DNA from: Kineosporia succinea
GTDB taxonomy: Bacteria; Actinomycetota; Actinomycetes; Actinomycetales; Kineosporiaceae
Assembly: GCF_030811555.1 (NCBI RefSeq)
Contig: NZ_JAUSQZ010000001.1
Coordinates: forward strand, 3,903,241 to 3,967,240
Direction: 5' to 3'
DNA: 64,000 nucleotides
Position 1 is the first letter of the stretch. Each line of letters starts with the position of its first letter. The position numbers and the translations under genes were made by a program. The notes below the pieces were generated by a model. It made no database searches. It saw nothing but the letters and a program-made list of their open reading frames with translations, and had not been told where the DNA came from. Of this stretch, positions 16,050-24,256 are shown piece by piece.

Positions 16050-17531
16050 ATGGCCACGTTGAACCACGGCTCGTCGCGGCTGCCCGAGCCCAGGTCCCCG
16101 AAACCGGGTACCCCTGGGCGCGAGGCGCCGGGGCACACGGTGCGTGTGCCCCGGCCGCGGCCTGCCCGGGGTGCGGCGTCCAGCGCGGAGCCGGTCGAAG
16201 GGCCGCGCGACGTGGTCAGTTTCGTCGTCCGCCGGATCTGGCAGAAGCTCACCGGGGAGGCCGGTGGCCGGGCCGCGCACCGGATACGGGCCCGCCTCAC
16301 GCTCTGGCTCGGCCCGAAGCTCCGCACGGCTCGCCGGGCGTTCGGGCTCGTGGCCCGCAGTGCCGTGGGCCGGGCCGTCCGTCGCACGCTGCGTGGTCTC
16401 GCCGGGCGCACCGCACGCCGCACCGTCCGTCGCGCCGCCCGCCGGGCCGCCCGGCGTCTGGCCGGTGACACCCGCCGCTGGGTCGACCAGGGCAGCAGCC
16501 CGGGGCCGGGCCGGGTCTGGCTGAACGTCGTCGCCGCCACCGGGTTCGCCCTGGTCGCGCAGCACGCCCCCGACTACCTGCCCGCCGCCTGCGTGGGCCT
16601 CTTCCTGGTGCTCGGTTCGGCCGTGGTGCGGCCCCGTCACCTGGTGCGTGACGGCGCGCTGATCGGCGTCGTGGTGCTGGTCGTGCTGGTGCTCACCGGG
16701 CAGCAGTTCTGGTCGCTGGTGCCGGTCGTGCTCATCCTGGCCGGAGCCGTGCTGCTGGGCTGGCTGCAGCGCCGCGAGCGCGACGCCCTCGACTCCGGCC
16801 TGCGGGACGCGTCCACCGCCGACGCCGTGCTCATCGACCTGCGCCACGAGATGCTGATCCGCTCGGCCCGGCCCCGGCTGCCGGAGGGCTGGCGGTTCGA
16901 CACCGATCTGCGCCCGGCCCACGGAGACTCGTTCAGCGGCGACTTCCTCGTCACCCAGCAGCCCCGCCCGGATGCGCTGGAGGTGGTGCTGGTCGACGTG
17001 TCCGGCAACGGCTACCAGGCCGGCGCCCGGGCGATGCTCCTGGCCGGGGCGATGCGGGCCCTGCTCGACGCCGTTCCCTCGGCCGGCCTCCTGGCCGCCG
17101 CCAACCATCACGTGGTGCAGCTGGGCGGTCCCGACGGCGGTTTCGCCACAGCCGTCCACGTCAGCCTCGACCTGACCGGCGGCGGGTTCATCGTCACCGG
17201 CGCCGGGCACCCGCCGGTCGCGCACTATCACGCGGGATCCGGCCGCTGGGACGTGCTCGACGCCGAACAGGGCCCCGCCCTGGGCGTTCTGGCCGACGCC
17301 TCGTACCCCTCGATCGCCGGTCGCCTCGACCGCGGCGACGCCCTCATGCTCTACACCGACGGCCTGGTCGAGAGCCGCCGCCTCGACGTCGGCCGCGGCA
17401 TCGACCGCCTCGTCGGACGCGCCGACCCCCTCATCGCCCGCGGCGTCGAGGCCGCTGCCGCCCGCATCGCCGAGGCCATCCGCAGCGAAGAAGGCGACGA
17501 CCGCTCCCTGGTCATCATCCGCCGCTCCTGA
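16050..17531 (+). CDS. Membrane-anchored SpoIIE/PP2C-type serine phosphatase
   Basis: A 493-residue protein in three parts. Residues 1-150 are extremely Arg-rich and hydrophilic. About residues 155-240 hold three or four membrane helices (WLNVVAATGFALVAQ, ACVGLFLVLGSAVV, IGVVVLVVLVLTG, LVPVVLILAGAVLLG). The C-terminal 270 residues are a SpoIIE phosphatase: GDSFSGDFL and VVLVDVSGNGYQAGARAML supply metal-binding Asp residues, ITGAGHPP-like IVTGAGHPPVAHY and YTDGLVESR follow, and DDRSLVIIRR ends the fold. Such enzymes dephosphorylate anti-anti-sigma proteins in partner-switching. No partner genes lie next to it, so the target is unknown. The Arg-rich N-domain is unusual and could contact nucleic acid or lipid headgroups. 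Confidence 0.9.
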   Translation: MATLNHGSSRLPEPRSPKPGTPGREAPGHTVRVPRPRPARGAASSAEPVEGPRDVVSFVVRRIWQKLTGEAGGRAAHRIRARLTLWLGPKLRTARRAFGLVARSAVGRAVRRTLRGLAGRTARRTVRRAARRAARRLAGDTRRWVDQGSSPGPGRVWLNVVAATGFALVAQHAPDYLPAACVGLFLVLGSAVVRPRHLVRDGALIGVVVLVVLVLTGQQFWSLVPVVLILAGAVLLGWLQRRERDALDSGLRDASTADAVLIDLRHEMLIRSARPRLPEGWRFDTDLRPAHGDSFSGDFLVTQQPRPDALEVVLVDVSGNGYQAGARAMLLAGAMRALLDAVPSAGLLAAANHHVVQLGGPDGGFATAVHVSLDLTGGGFIVTGAGHPPVAHYHAGSGRWDVLDAEQGPALGVLADASYPSIAGRLDRGDALMLYTDGLVESRRLDVGRGIDRLVGRADPLIARGVEAAAARIAEAIRSEEGDDRSLVIIRRS

Positions 17532-17562
17532 GCCACCGAGCTCCCCGCTCGTCTGCCGGCTC

Positions 17563-17700
17563 GCGTCTGCTCGCCCGCGTCTGCTCGCCCGCGTCTGCCT
17601 GCTCGCACGCCTGCCCGCTCGCGCCTGCCTGCTCGCACGCCTGCCCGCTCGCGCCTGCCTGCTCGCACGCCTGCCCGCTTGCGCCTGCCTGCTCGCGCGC
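17563..17700. repeat. Tandem repeats: 14-bp x2, then 30-bp x3.7
   Basis: Two copies of GCGTCTGCTCGCCC (17563-17590) run into a 30-bp unit starting GCGCCTGCCTGCTCGCACGC at 17591, 17621 and 17651, with a partial copy to 17700. Copies differ by one or two bases. It starts 32 bp after the phosphatase stop. Because 30 is a multiple of 3 it leaves long open frames on both strands, but nothing suggests translation. Confidence 0.85.
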
Positions 17701-18144
17701 CCGCCGCCCGTCGTCCGCCAAACAGCCGCCGTTCTGACGGCCCCCCCTTCTGCCGGGTGCGGTTGTCGGCCTGCCCGCTCCTTCCTTCTGTCCGGCGGTC
17801 TCGTCACGCGGCTGGGCGTGACACCGCGAGCCGTCCTACCACCTCCGGACGAGCCATCCGGCGCACCCTCCCGGAGAACAGGGGACGTCTCTTGGCGAAT
17901 GCCCGGACGACGCGTAAAGAAAAGGGGCCCAGACATTGTCGATCGTATGACCGTTCTGGTGATGGAGCCCCCTACCCTCCCGGGGCAGGCCGATCACCGG
18001 ACCAGGCCGAGAGACATGCGGCGCCGGGCTCGCCGATCGATGCGGCCGAACGGTGGAGACGATCAAGTAGCTTGATCAAGGGATCCGCAGGTCAGGCCCG
18101 GGTCGAGTCCAAAATCTTGCTCCGATCGGGTCCGACACCACAGA
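17701..18144. other. Non-coding stretch before the beta-helix gene
   Basis: No supported gene. A moderately A/T-rich segment (17915-17960, TAAAGAAAAGGGGCCC and on) may be a promoter. A perfect inverted repeat GATCAAG-TAG-CTTGATC lies at 18061-18077, 68 bp before the first possible start of the beta-helix gene, and is a good operator candidate. An 85-codon open frame at 17818-18075 has no ribosome binding site or recognisable product. Confidence 0.5.
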
Positions 18145-19389
18145 GTGTCACTCAAGCGGGGGGCACCCGGTCCCGAGAAACCGTTTGTGCTGACCCGACG
18201 AAACCATCGCATCGCAGCCCTCGGCATCACCGTCGCCGCAGCATCCGCCGCCGTTCTGGCCGGGCCGTCGCACGCCGACGTGGCTCCGGCCGCCAGCCGC
18301 GCGGTGCAGGCGAGCGGCACTGTGCAGGCGAGCGGAAACACGCAGGCGAGCGGCACCGTGCAGTCGAGCAGCACGGTGAGGGCCGCGTCGGAGTCGGGCC
18401 GCGTCATCTACGTCTCGCCCAAGGGCAGTGACGGTGTCACCCGGATGTCGGCGGCCACCAAGCCGCTGGCCTCGATCACCAAGGCGATCAAGCTGGCGCA
18501 GCCCGGTGACACCATCATCGTGCGGGGCGGGACCTACATCGGGGCAGCCGGTTACGGGGCGTCGCCGGGAACGGCCGATGCGCCGATCCAGATGCAGAAC
18601 GCGCCGGGTGAGCGGGTCGTCATCAAGGGGACGCTGCAGCTCGAGAACGCGGACTACTGGCGCGTCAGCGGCATCAACGTCACCCGTAACCCGGCCGACG
18701 GACGCAAGGAGTTCCTGGTCAAGTTCGACGGCGGCACCGGCTGGTCGTTCGTGAACTCCGAGGTGTGGGGCACGGTCGGCGTCTCCAACGTGATGGTCAG
18801 CTCGTCGTCGAAGAACGGGGTGCCGAAGAACTACCGGATCTCCGACAACTGCATCCACGACAACAACGCCTCCGGCGGCGCGTTCATGAACTTCCACAAC
18901 ATCTACCTGATGCCGGGATACACCTCCGGTCCGGGCACGATCGAGCGGAACGTCATGTTCAACACCGAGAACGGCGCCGCGATCAAGGCGGCCGGGCCGA
19001 GCTCGTCCACCGGCGCCGCGAACGTCACCATCCGCCGCAACACCATCACCCGCTCCGCCGCCGGGGTGATCATCGGGTACGCCAGCCGCAAGGTCGAGGT
19101 GCGCAACAACCTCATCGCCCAGCAGCTGATCAACCCGCCCAAGGGCGCGCAGTACGTGAAGAACTACAACGCCGCCGTCATCGGCAACCACGTCACCGGC
19201 TCGGGCAACAAGGTGGTCAGCACCGCGCTGTCCGGGTTCCCCAAGCTGATCAACAACACCAAGGACAGCAGCAAGCCGGTCAAGGGTGCGCTGACCAAGC
19301 GCATCACCCCGAAGTTCAGCGGCGCGGTGTCGTGCTCGGGCTTCGTGCCGGCCAGCACCACGGCGGCGAAGTACGGCCGCTGGTCCTGA
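18145..19389 (+). CDS. Secreted right-handed beta-helix protein
   Basis: A 414-residue exported protein if GTG 18145 is used; GTG 18187 would give a more typical signal peptide (VLTRRNHRIAALGITVAAAS then an Ala-rich region ending SHADVA). A short repetitive linker (QASGTVQASGNTQASGTVQ) follows. The mature domain begins IYVSPKGSDG, TKPLASITKAIKLAQPGDTIIVRGGTY, the standard opening of parallel beta-helix proteins, and continues with coils such as VTIRRNTITRSAAGVIIGYAS and VEVRNNLIAQ. Relatives include pectate lyase-like and other polysaccharide-acting proteins; no catalytic residues can be assigned. Two Cys (DNC, VSCSGF) could form a disulfide. Monocistronic, with a strong terminator after it and a palindromic operator candidate before it. 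Confidence 0.85.
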   Translation: MSLKRGAPGPEKPFVLTRRNHRIAALGITVAAASAAVLAGPSHADVAPAASRAVQASGTVQASGNTQASGTVQSSSTVRAASESGRVIYVSPKGSDGVTRMSAATKPLASITKAIKLAQPGDTIIVRGGTYIGAAGYGASPGTADAPIQMQNAPGERVVIKGTLQLENADYWRVSGINVTRNPADGRKEFLVKFDGGTGWSFVNSEVWGTVGVSNVMVSSSSKNGVPKNYRISDNCIHDNNASGGAFMNFHNIYLMPGYTSGPGTIERNVMFNTENGAAIKAAGPSSSTGAANVTIRRNTITRSAAGVIIGYASRKVEVRNNLIAQQLINPPKGAQYVKNYNAAVIGNHVTGSGNKVVSTALSGFPKLINNTKDSSKPVKGALTKRITPKFSGAVSCSGFVPASTTAAKYGRWS

Positions 19390-19410
19390 GTTTCGATGAC
19401 GGACGCACAC

Positions 19411-19438
19411 CGAGCCCCGGTCTCGCGACCGGGGCTCG
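19411..19438. terminator. Bidirectional terminator
   Basis: CGAGCCCCGGTC (19411-19422) pairs perfectly with 19427-19438 around a TCGC loop. It separates the convergent beta-helix gene and the end of the tad operon. Confidence 0.8.
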
Positions 19439-19459
19439 GAGTGCGTGGCCGGGTGAGCG

Positions 19460-22400
19460 TCAGAACGTGCTGGTCGGGGTCTGGGCGCTGCCGGTCAGGT
19501 GCTCGATCAGCGTCGCCGTCTCCGGCTCCACGTCCACACCCGACGAGGCCAGCACGTACCGCACGTGATCGGCCACGTCGTTCAGCCGGCCCGGGCCACC
19601 CAGCGCGTACTCGGCCCGGATGACGTACCGCCACAGGTGCTGCGCGTGCGGCACGGCCCGCAGCCCGGCCGTCGCGGCCTCCGCCACGGCCAGGTGGTCA
19701 CCGTCCTCCGAGGCGATCCGGCACAACCGGCTCGCCGCGTCGAAGATCAGGTTCTCGGCCTGCCGTTCCACGCCGGTGCGGGGCAGCCAGGTGTAGGTGC
19801 CGTGGGCGATGCCCCCGATCAGCGGCCCGCGCACCAGATGCAGCGCCCGGACGAGCAGATCGCGCTCGCGGGTGCGCTCGCCGGTGCGGTCGGCCCGGGT
19901 GATCAGGGTGCGCAGCACGTCCCAGTCGCACGGCACGTCGGACGTCAGCCGTAGCCGTCCGTCCGAGCCCTCGCGCAACCGGCCCGCGCCGAGCCACTCC
20001 TGCACCTCGGCGAGCATGTCGTCACGCACGTCGGACGTGACGCCGCGCGGCCAGATCGCCGAGCCGAGCACCGTCGGGTGTGTTCCGGCCGGGTGCAACG
20101 CCAGGTAGGCCAGGATCTCCTCGGCCACCACCCGGCGGTGCGGGTCGATCTGGCCGGGGGCCTGCACGTCGACCTCGCCGAGGATCGCGACCCGCACCGG
20201 GGACTGCGCCCAGGTGATGTCGTCGGTCTCGACCACGCCGTCGGTGTCGGCCACCCGCTCGCCCTGCGGCCCGGTGGCCGTGGGCAGGTCGGGGGTGCCG
20301 GCCGAGACGAACAGCGAGTGCAGCCGCTCGATGCTGCCGTCGCCCAGCCGGTTCGCGGTGACCTGCAGCGAGAGCTCGTCGCAGGTCAGCACCCCGCCGT
20401 CGTCGACCCGCAGCCGCCAGCGGGCCCCGGGCAGGTCGCCGGTCACCACCACGGACAGGTCGGCGCCCCGGCTGACCACGGCCTGCAACCGGGAGGCCGT
20501 CTGCACGTTGAGCGGGGCCCCGAAGATCGCGACGCGCTCCGGGCGGCTGCCGGGCGCCGGGCCACCGGTGAGGATCTGGACCGGACCGGTGCGGGGCATC
20601 CGGGTCGAGCCCTGTTCCAGTTGCTCGGTCAGGGATTTCGCCCCGTTGACGGGCAGCAGCCGGCCCGCCGCGATGGCCGGCAGGGCCGGGGGCAGATCGG
20701 CCGTGAGCACCTCGATGCCTCGCGACCAGGGGTTGCCGGCCAGGCCCAGCGCCAGGGCCCGCACCACGGCGGCCGCCATCGCGGGACTCCCGACCACCGC
20801 GACCGGCCCGGCCGCGGCACCCAGGTTGATCAGCGCGTCCCGGCCCGACTGGTCGCGCCCGACCGACGCCAACAGCGGGTAGGCGCTGTCGCCGTGGGCC
20901 ACCAGGTGCTGGGCGTCGGCGTAGGTCAGGCGCCAGCGCAGGCCGTCGTCGAGGCCGGTCCACGGCGGCGGCGCCGACGGGTGGGCCATGGTCAGCAACA
21001 GGTCGAGACCGTCGTCGTCGACCACCGCGCCGTAGGCCTGGGGGAGCGGAAGCCGGGCTTCCCGGCAGGCTTTCGGCAGCGAGCGCAGCGCCAGGTCGAG
21101 CAGGGCGCCGCGGTCGGCGTCCGCCCCGGTGCGCAGCCAGACCTCGGTCTCCCGCTCGAAGATGCCCGGGTCGTCCTGGCCGCCGCGCCGGCGGCGCCGG
21201 ATCAGCAGCAGGGTGCCGAGCAGGGCGGCCGCCACCAGGCCCGCACCGATCAGCTCGGCGGGCAGGTTGTCGCGCGAGTCCACCTCGGTGCCCCGGCCGG
21301 GGGACGCGTCGGTGCGGCCACCCTCGCCACTGGCCGTCGTGGGCGCGGGCGGAACGGCCTGGGAAGGGGCGGTGGTCTCGTTGGCACCCGGGGCTTTTGA
21401 GCTGCTGGAGGACGACGTGCTCGAGGACGCCCCTCCGGCACCGGCCGTCGCGGTCGCCTCGGGCGACGCGGCCCGCGGGGATCCGGTCGGGCTCGACGAC
21501 GCCGCCGCGCTCGGGGACGCCGCCTGGCTCGACGGGGCCGCCGTGCTCGGGGACGCCGCGGCGGACGAGGCCTGCCCCTGGGAACCGCTGGGGGCCTGAA
21601 CCCCGCCGTCGCCGCCCGGACGAGCCGGGACGGTGCTGCCCCGCGGTGGCGTCGGATCGCTGGGCAGTACCCGCGTGCCCTGCCCGACGACCTCGGGGTG
21701 CTGGCTGGAGACGTACCGCGAGTCGCCCGGGACCGGGGCCCCGCTGCTGTACGTGGGGCTGGGAGAAGCACTTTGGGCAGCGCTCGGCCTGGGCGCGTTC
21801 CCCGAAGCGTTCCCCGGGGTCTTCCCCGGTGCGGAACCACCCCCGGTCTGCGCGCCCCCGGACGAGTTCTCCTGACCCGCCGACGAACCCGCCGACGAAC
21901 CCGCCGACGAACCCGGCGTCTGCGACCCGGCCTCACCGCCGCGTCCCTCATCGGCCCCCGAACCCGACCCCTGACCGGAACCCGGCCCCGTGCCCTGACC
22001 CGACCCGTTGCCCTGCCCCGGGTTCGAGCTCTGCCCCGAGCCCGGCGCCGGGGCGCTCCGGTCGGCCACCCACCGGGAGACGCCCACCGCGTCCTCCGGC
22101 ATGATGAGCCGCCAGCCCGGCTGGATCAGCCGCGCGAGGTGCAGCGTGCGGCCGTCGGGCTGCATGCGTCCCTCGTTGAGCCGGTAGATCTCGTGGTAGC
22201 GCCGCCCGTCGCCGAGATGACGCTCGGCGATCTCCCAGAGCGTGTCGTGGTGCCGCCCGGTGGGCTTGTCGACGATGTAGACCTTGTGCCCGTCCAGAGC
22301 CAGCTCGTCCCGGCTCGCCTGGCCGCTCGCCACCCGCTCGGCCTGGGCCTGGGTGCGCCGCGCGTTCGCCGCCTCGGCCGCCGCCTGGGTCGCCGTGAGG

Positions 22401-22981
22401 TGCCGGTTGGCGCCGCCGTACACGGCCGGTTCCACCTGTGGCGGAGTGGTGTTCGCGTCGAAGACGTAGAGCGTGTCCGGGTCCGAGGACGCCGCCGCGC
22501 TGACCGACGAACCGGCCTTCGCCGACCCCTGGTCGGGGCGGATCGACGCCTGGGCCACGCCCATCTGCCCGGCCATCACACCGACCAGCAGCATCGAGCC
22601 GACCAGCCACCGGGCCAGACGCTGACTCGGCCCCGACAACGGCACCGGCGCCGCCAGCACCCCGCCGCGCATCGCGGCCCCCAGCTCGACCAGCACGCAG
22701 ATCACGAACTGCAGCCAGGCCAGCGCGGCCACGACCACCAGCACGGCCAGCACCTGGTCCATGCCGAGAGTGCCCGTCAGTGTGAAGGTCTCGCGCAGCC
22801 GTTCCTCACGCAGCACCGGTTCGGCGAGCACGTACAACCCGGCCGGGACCCCGGCCAGCAGCGCGAGCAGCGCCAGGCCGGAGAGCAACGCTCCGGTCCT
22901 CGAACGACGAGGCGCCTCCGGCGCCTGCGGGTGGAACCGGCCGGCACCCGTCGCCGGGCCGTTCGCTGAATGCGCCGTCAT
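19460..22981 (-). CDS. Membrane LysM protein with C-terminal BTAD-like regulatory domain, last gene of the tad operon
   Basis: An 1173-residue multidomain protein. Two membrane helices lie near residues 30-55 and 75-100, with a third near 128-148. A LysM-like domain follows at about 232-298 (HHDTLWEIAERHLGDGRRYHEIYRLN ... IQPGWRLIMP). A low-complexity Ser/Gly/Ala/Pro region covers about 300-575, including a repeated SAGSSAGSSAG. A further membrane helix (LIGAGLVAAALLGTLLLIRRRRR) leads to a cytosolic part. The last 230 residues match the bacterial transcriptional activator domain seen in SARP-type regulators (IWPRGVTSDVRDDMLAEVQEWLG, then TPR-like helices such as LLVRALHLVRGPLIGG). There is no N-terminal SARP DNA-binding helix-turn-helix of usual form. 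The ATG overlaps the TadG-like stop (ATGA). It may sense peptidoglycan and signal to the cytosol; that is inference. Confidence 0.85.
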   Translation of the reverse strand: MTAHSANGPATGAGRFHPQAPEAPRRSRTGALLSGLALLALLAGVPAGLYVLAEPVLREERLRETFTLTGTLGMDQVLAVLVVVAALAWLQFVICVLVELGAAMRGGVLAAPVPLSGPSQRLARWLVGSMLLVGVMAGQMGVAQASIRPDQGSAKAGSSVSAAASSDPDTLYVFDANTTPPQVEPAVYGGANRHLTATQAAAEAANARRTQAQAERVASGQASRDELALDGHKVYIVDKPTGRHHDTLWEIAERHLGDGRRYHEIYRLNEGRMQPDGRTLHLARLIQPGWRLIMPEDAVGVSRWVADRSAPAPGSGQSSNPGQGNGSGQGTGPGSGQGSGSGADEGRGGEAGSQTPGSSAGSSAGSSAGQENSSGGAQTGGGSAPGKTPGNASGNAPRPSAAQSASPSPTYSSGAPVPGDSRYVSSQHPEVVGQGTRVLPSDPTPPRGSTVPARPGGDGGVQAPSGSQGQASSAAASPSTAAPSSQAASPSAAASSSPTGSPRAASPEATATAGAGGASSSTSSSSSSKAPGANETTAPSQAVPPAPTTASGEGGRTDASPGRGTEVDSRDNLPAELIGAGLVAAALLGTLLLIRRRRRGGQDDPGIFERETEVWLRTGADADRGALLDLALRSLPKACREARLPLPQAYGAVVDDDGLDLLLTMAHPSAPPPWTGLDDGLRWRLTYADAQHLVAHGDSAYPLLASVGRDQSGRDALINLGAAAGPVAVVGSPAMAAAVVRALALGLAGNPWSRGIEVLTADLPPALPAIAAGRLLPVNGAKSLTEQLEQGSTRMPRTGPVQILTGGPAPGSRPERVAIFGAPLNVQTASRLQAVVSRGADLSVVVTGDLPGARWRLRVDDGGVLTCDELSLQVTANRLGDGSIERLHSLFVSAGTPDLPTATGPQGERVADTDGVVETDDITWAQSPVRVAILGEVDVQAPGQIDPHRRVVAEEILAYLALHPAGTHPTVLGSAIWPRGVTSDVRDDMLAEVQEWLGAGRLREGSDGRLRLTSDVPCDWDVLRTLITRADRTGERTRERDLLVRALHLVRGPLIGGIAHGTYTWLPRTGVERQAENLIFDAASRLCRIASEDGDHLAVAEAATAGLRAVPHAQHLWRYVIRAEYALGGPGRLNDVADHVRYVLASSGVDVEPETATLIEHLTGSAQTPTSTF

Positions 22982-23421
22982 GGCAAGCCCTCCCCGGTGA
23001 TGCCCACCGCCGGCCGGGCCTGGCCCTCGGCGGTCACGGTGAAACTGTTGAAGTAGATCAGTGACAGCAGCGCGGTCTTCTGCTCGATCGTCGCCTGCAC
23101 CGCGACGTGCTGGGTGTCCGCCGTGATGCTCACGCCGGACGCCGGGTAGTCGCGGGTGGAGAGGAATTTCGCCGCCGCCGTCCGGGCCGCCTCCGGATCG
23201 ATGAGCACCGTCCCGTTCGCCCGGAGGATGTCCACCTGGATCTCGCGGGCTCCGGCGCGCGCGGCCTGCTCCACGTCGTCCGTCACCCGCTGCCGGGCGT
23301 TGATCGCGAGGCCGCCGTCCACCACCAGGCCGGCCAGCACGAGCAGCACCACGGCGAAGGCCACCACGAAAACCGTTGCCTGGCCGGAGTCGTCATGCTG
23401 CCGGCAGTTCCGGTGCTTCAT
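22978..23421 (-). CDS. TadG-like pilus assembly protein
   Basis: A 147-residue protein with the TadE/TadG N-terminus: DSGQATVFVVAFAVVLLVLAGLVVDGGLAINARQRVTDDVEQAARAGARE. The single hydrophobic helix with a following Asp-Gly-Gly is typical of TadG-like minor pilins, which sit in the membrane and assist pilus assembly. The rest is an extracytoplasmic beta-rich domain (SITADTQHVAVQATIEQKT). It overlaps both neighbours by ATGA: TadE-like upstream, LysM-BTAD downstream. The family is short and divergent, so TadG versus TadE is a soft distinction. Confidence 0.83.
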   Translation of the reverse strand: MKHRNCRQHDDSGQATVFVVAFAVVLLVLAGLVVDGGLAINARQRVTDDVEQAARAGAREIQVDILRANGTVLIDPEAARTAAAKFLSTRDYPASGVSITADTQHVAVQATIEQKTALLSLIYFNSFTVTAEGQARPAVGITGEGLP

Positions 23422-23858
23422 GGTGCCCCTCCGTTCCCGGTGCGGCGGTAGACGTCCAGTGGGGAAGAACTGGAGGCCCGCACCGTCACCGTCCCCGGGA
23501 GCCCGAGCAGCCCCAGGTCACTCACCGGAACCTGACAGCTCAGTTCCGTCTCGATCACCCCGCCGGCCACGAACTGGCCCTTGAGGCCCACCGCCGAACA
23601 GGTCCACCGGCCGCCCAGCGATGCGTTCGCCGTTCGCGTCGCGGCCCCCTGGGCCGCCGCCGCGTCGCGCTCCAGGGAAGCCGCGCGCACCGCGTCCCGG
23701 CTCGCCGCCTCCACCTCACCGCGCACCGCCACGTACCTCCCGAACGCCACCACGAGCAGCAGGAAGGCCACGAGCAGGGGCGTGACGATCACGACCTCCA
23801 CGCTCATCGAGCCCCGCTCTCGGGCTCGTCGTCCTCGGGAAATCCGCTGCGTCGTCAT
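23418..23858 (-). CDS. TadE-like pilus assembly protein
   Basis: A 146-residue minor pilin-like protein. A basic N-tail is followed by ERGSMSVEVVIVTPLLVAFLLLVVAFGRYVAVRGEVEAASRDAVRAASLERD, the TadE signature with Glu five residues after the Gly of the putative prepilin-peptidase site (G|SMSVE). Two Cys (WTCSAV, LSCQVP) may form a disulfide in the external domain. Start and stop overlap with neighbours as ATGA. The protein belongs to the same apparatus as the next gene, another TadE-like protein. Confidence 0.87.
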   Translation of the reverse strand: MTTQRISRGRRARERGSMSVEVVIVTPLLVAFLLLVVAFGRYVAVRGEVEAASRDAVRAASLERDAAAAQGAATRTANASLGGRWTCSAVGLKGQFVAGGVIETELSCQVPVSDLGLLGLPGTVTVRASSSSPLDVYRRTGNGGAP

Positions 23859-24256
23859 AGGTCCGGCCTGAACTCCTCGATCGGGCCCTGCACCACCTGG
23901 CGGATCCGGACCCCCGGAATGCCCGGGACGACCTGGATCCCCTTACCCGTCACCACCGCACGCACCTCGTCGTTGCCGACCGCGGACACCTGCACCGTCA
24001 CGTCGTCGATCACCCCGGCCCCGACCTGCGCCGCATACGCCCGGCCGCGGGCCTCCGCCATCCCGGCGGCCACCGCCCCGCCGTTGGTCCGGGCCACCCG
24101 GGCCGCCTCGCGGGCCGCCGCGTTCGCCGCCTGGTTGCCCAGGAACAGCAGCGCCGCCTGCACGGTGGCGAAGATGACGAACAGCAGGAGCGGCATGTAG
24201 AGCGCCAGCTCGATCGTGCTGGCCCCCCGGTCACGCCGCCCGTGGGCCCGGATCAG
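23855..24256 (-). CDS. Second TadE-like protein, probable CTG start
   Basis: A 133-residue minor pilin-like protein: RRDRGASTIELALYMPLLLFVIFATVQAALLFLGNQAANAAAREAARVARTNGG. Glu stands five residues after the Gly (G|ASTIE). It is clearly TadE-type. No in-frame ATG, GTG or TTG lies between the upstream stop and the membrane helix. The frame-compatible start is CTG at 24256, which overlaps the TGA of the upstream pilin-like gene as CTGA. The alternatives are initiation at the following ATC codon or a programmed frameshift from the pilin gene. The frame stays open far upstream, but that region codes for other proteins in other frames. The 3' end overlaps the next gene by ATGA. Confidence 0.8.
   Translation of the reverse strand: MIRAHGRRDRGASTIELALYMPLLLFVIFATVQAALLFLGNQAANAAAREAARVARTNGGAVAAGMAEARGRAYAAQVGAGVIDDVTVQVSAVGNDEVRAVVTGKGIQVVPGIPGVRIRQVVQGPIEEFRPDL

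Noticed and set aside
17818-18075. 85-codon plus-strand ORF
   Set aside because: No ribosome binding site, atypical composition for this genome and no recognisable product; it lies in a promoter region.
17950-18144. c-di-AMP or c-di-GMP riboswitch before the beta-helix gene
   Set aside because: Such elements often precede secreted wall enzymes in actinobacteria, but I could not match the conserved core sequences here. A covariance-model search would settle it.
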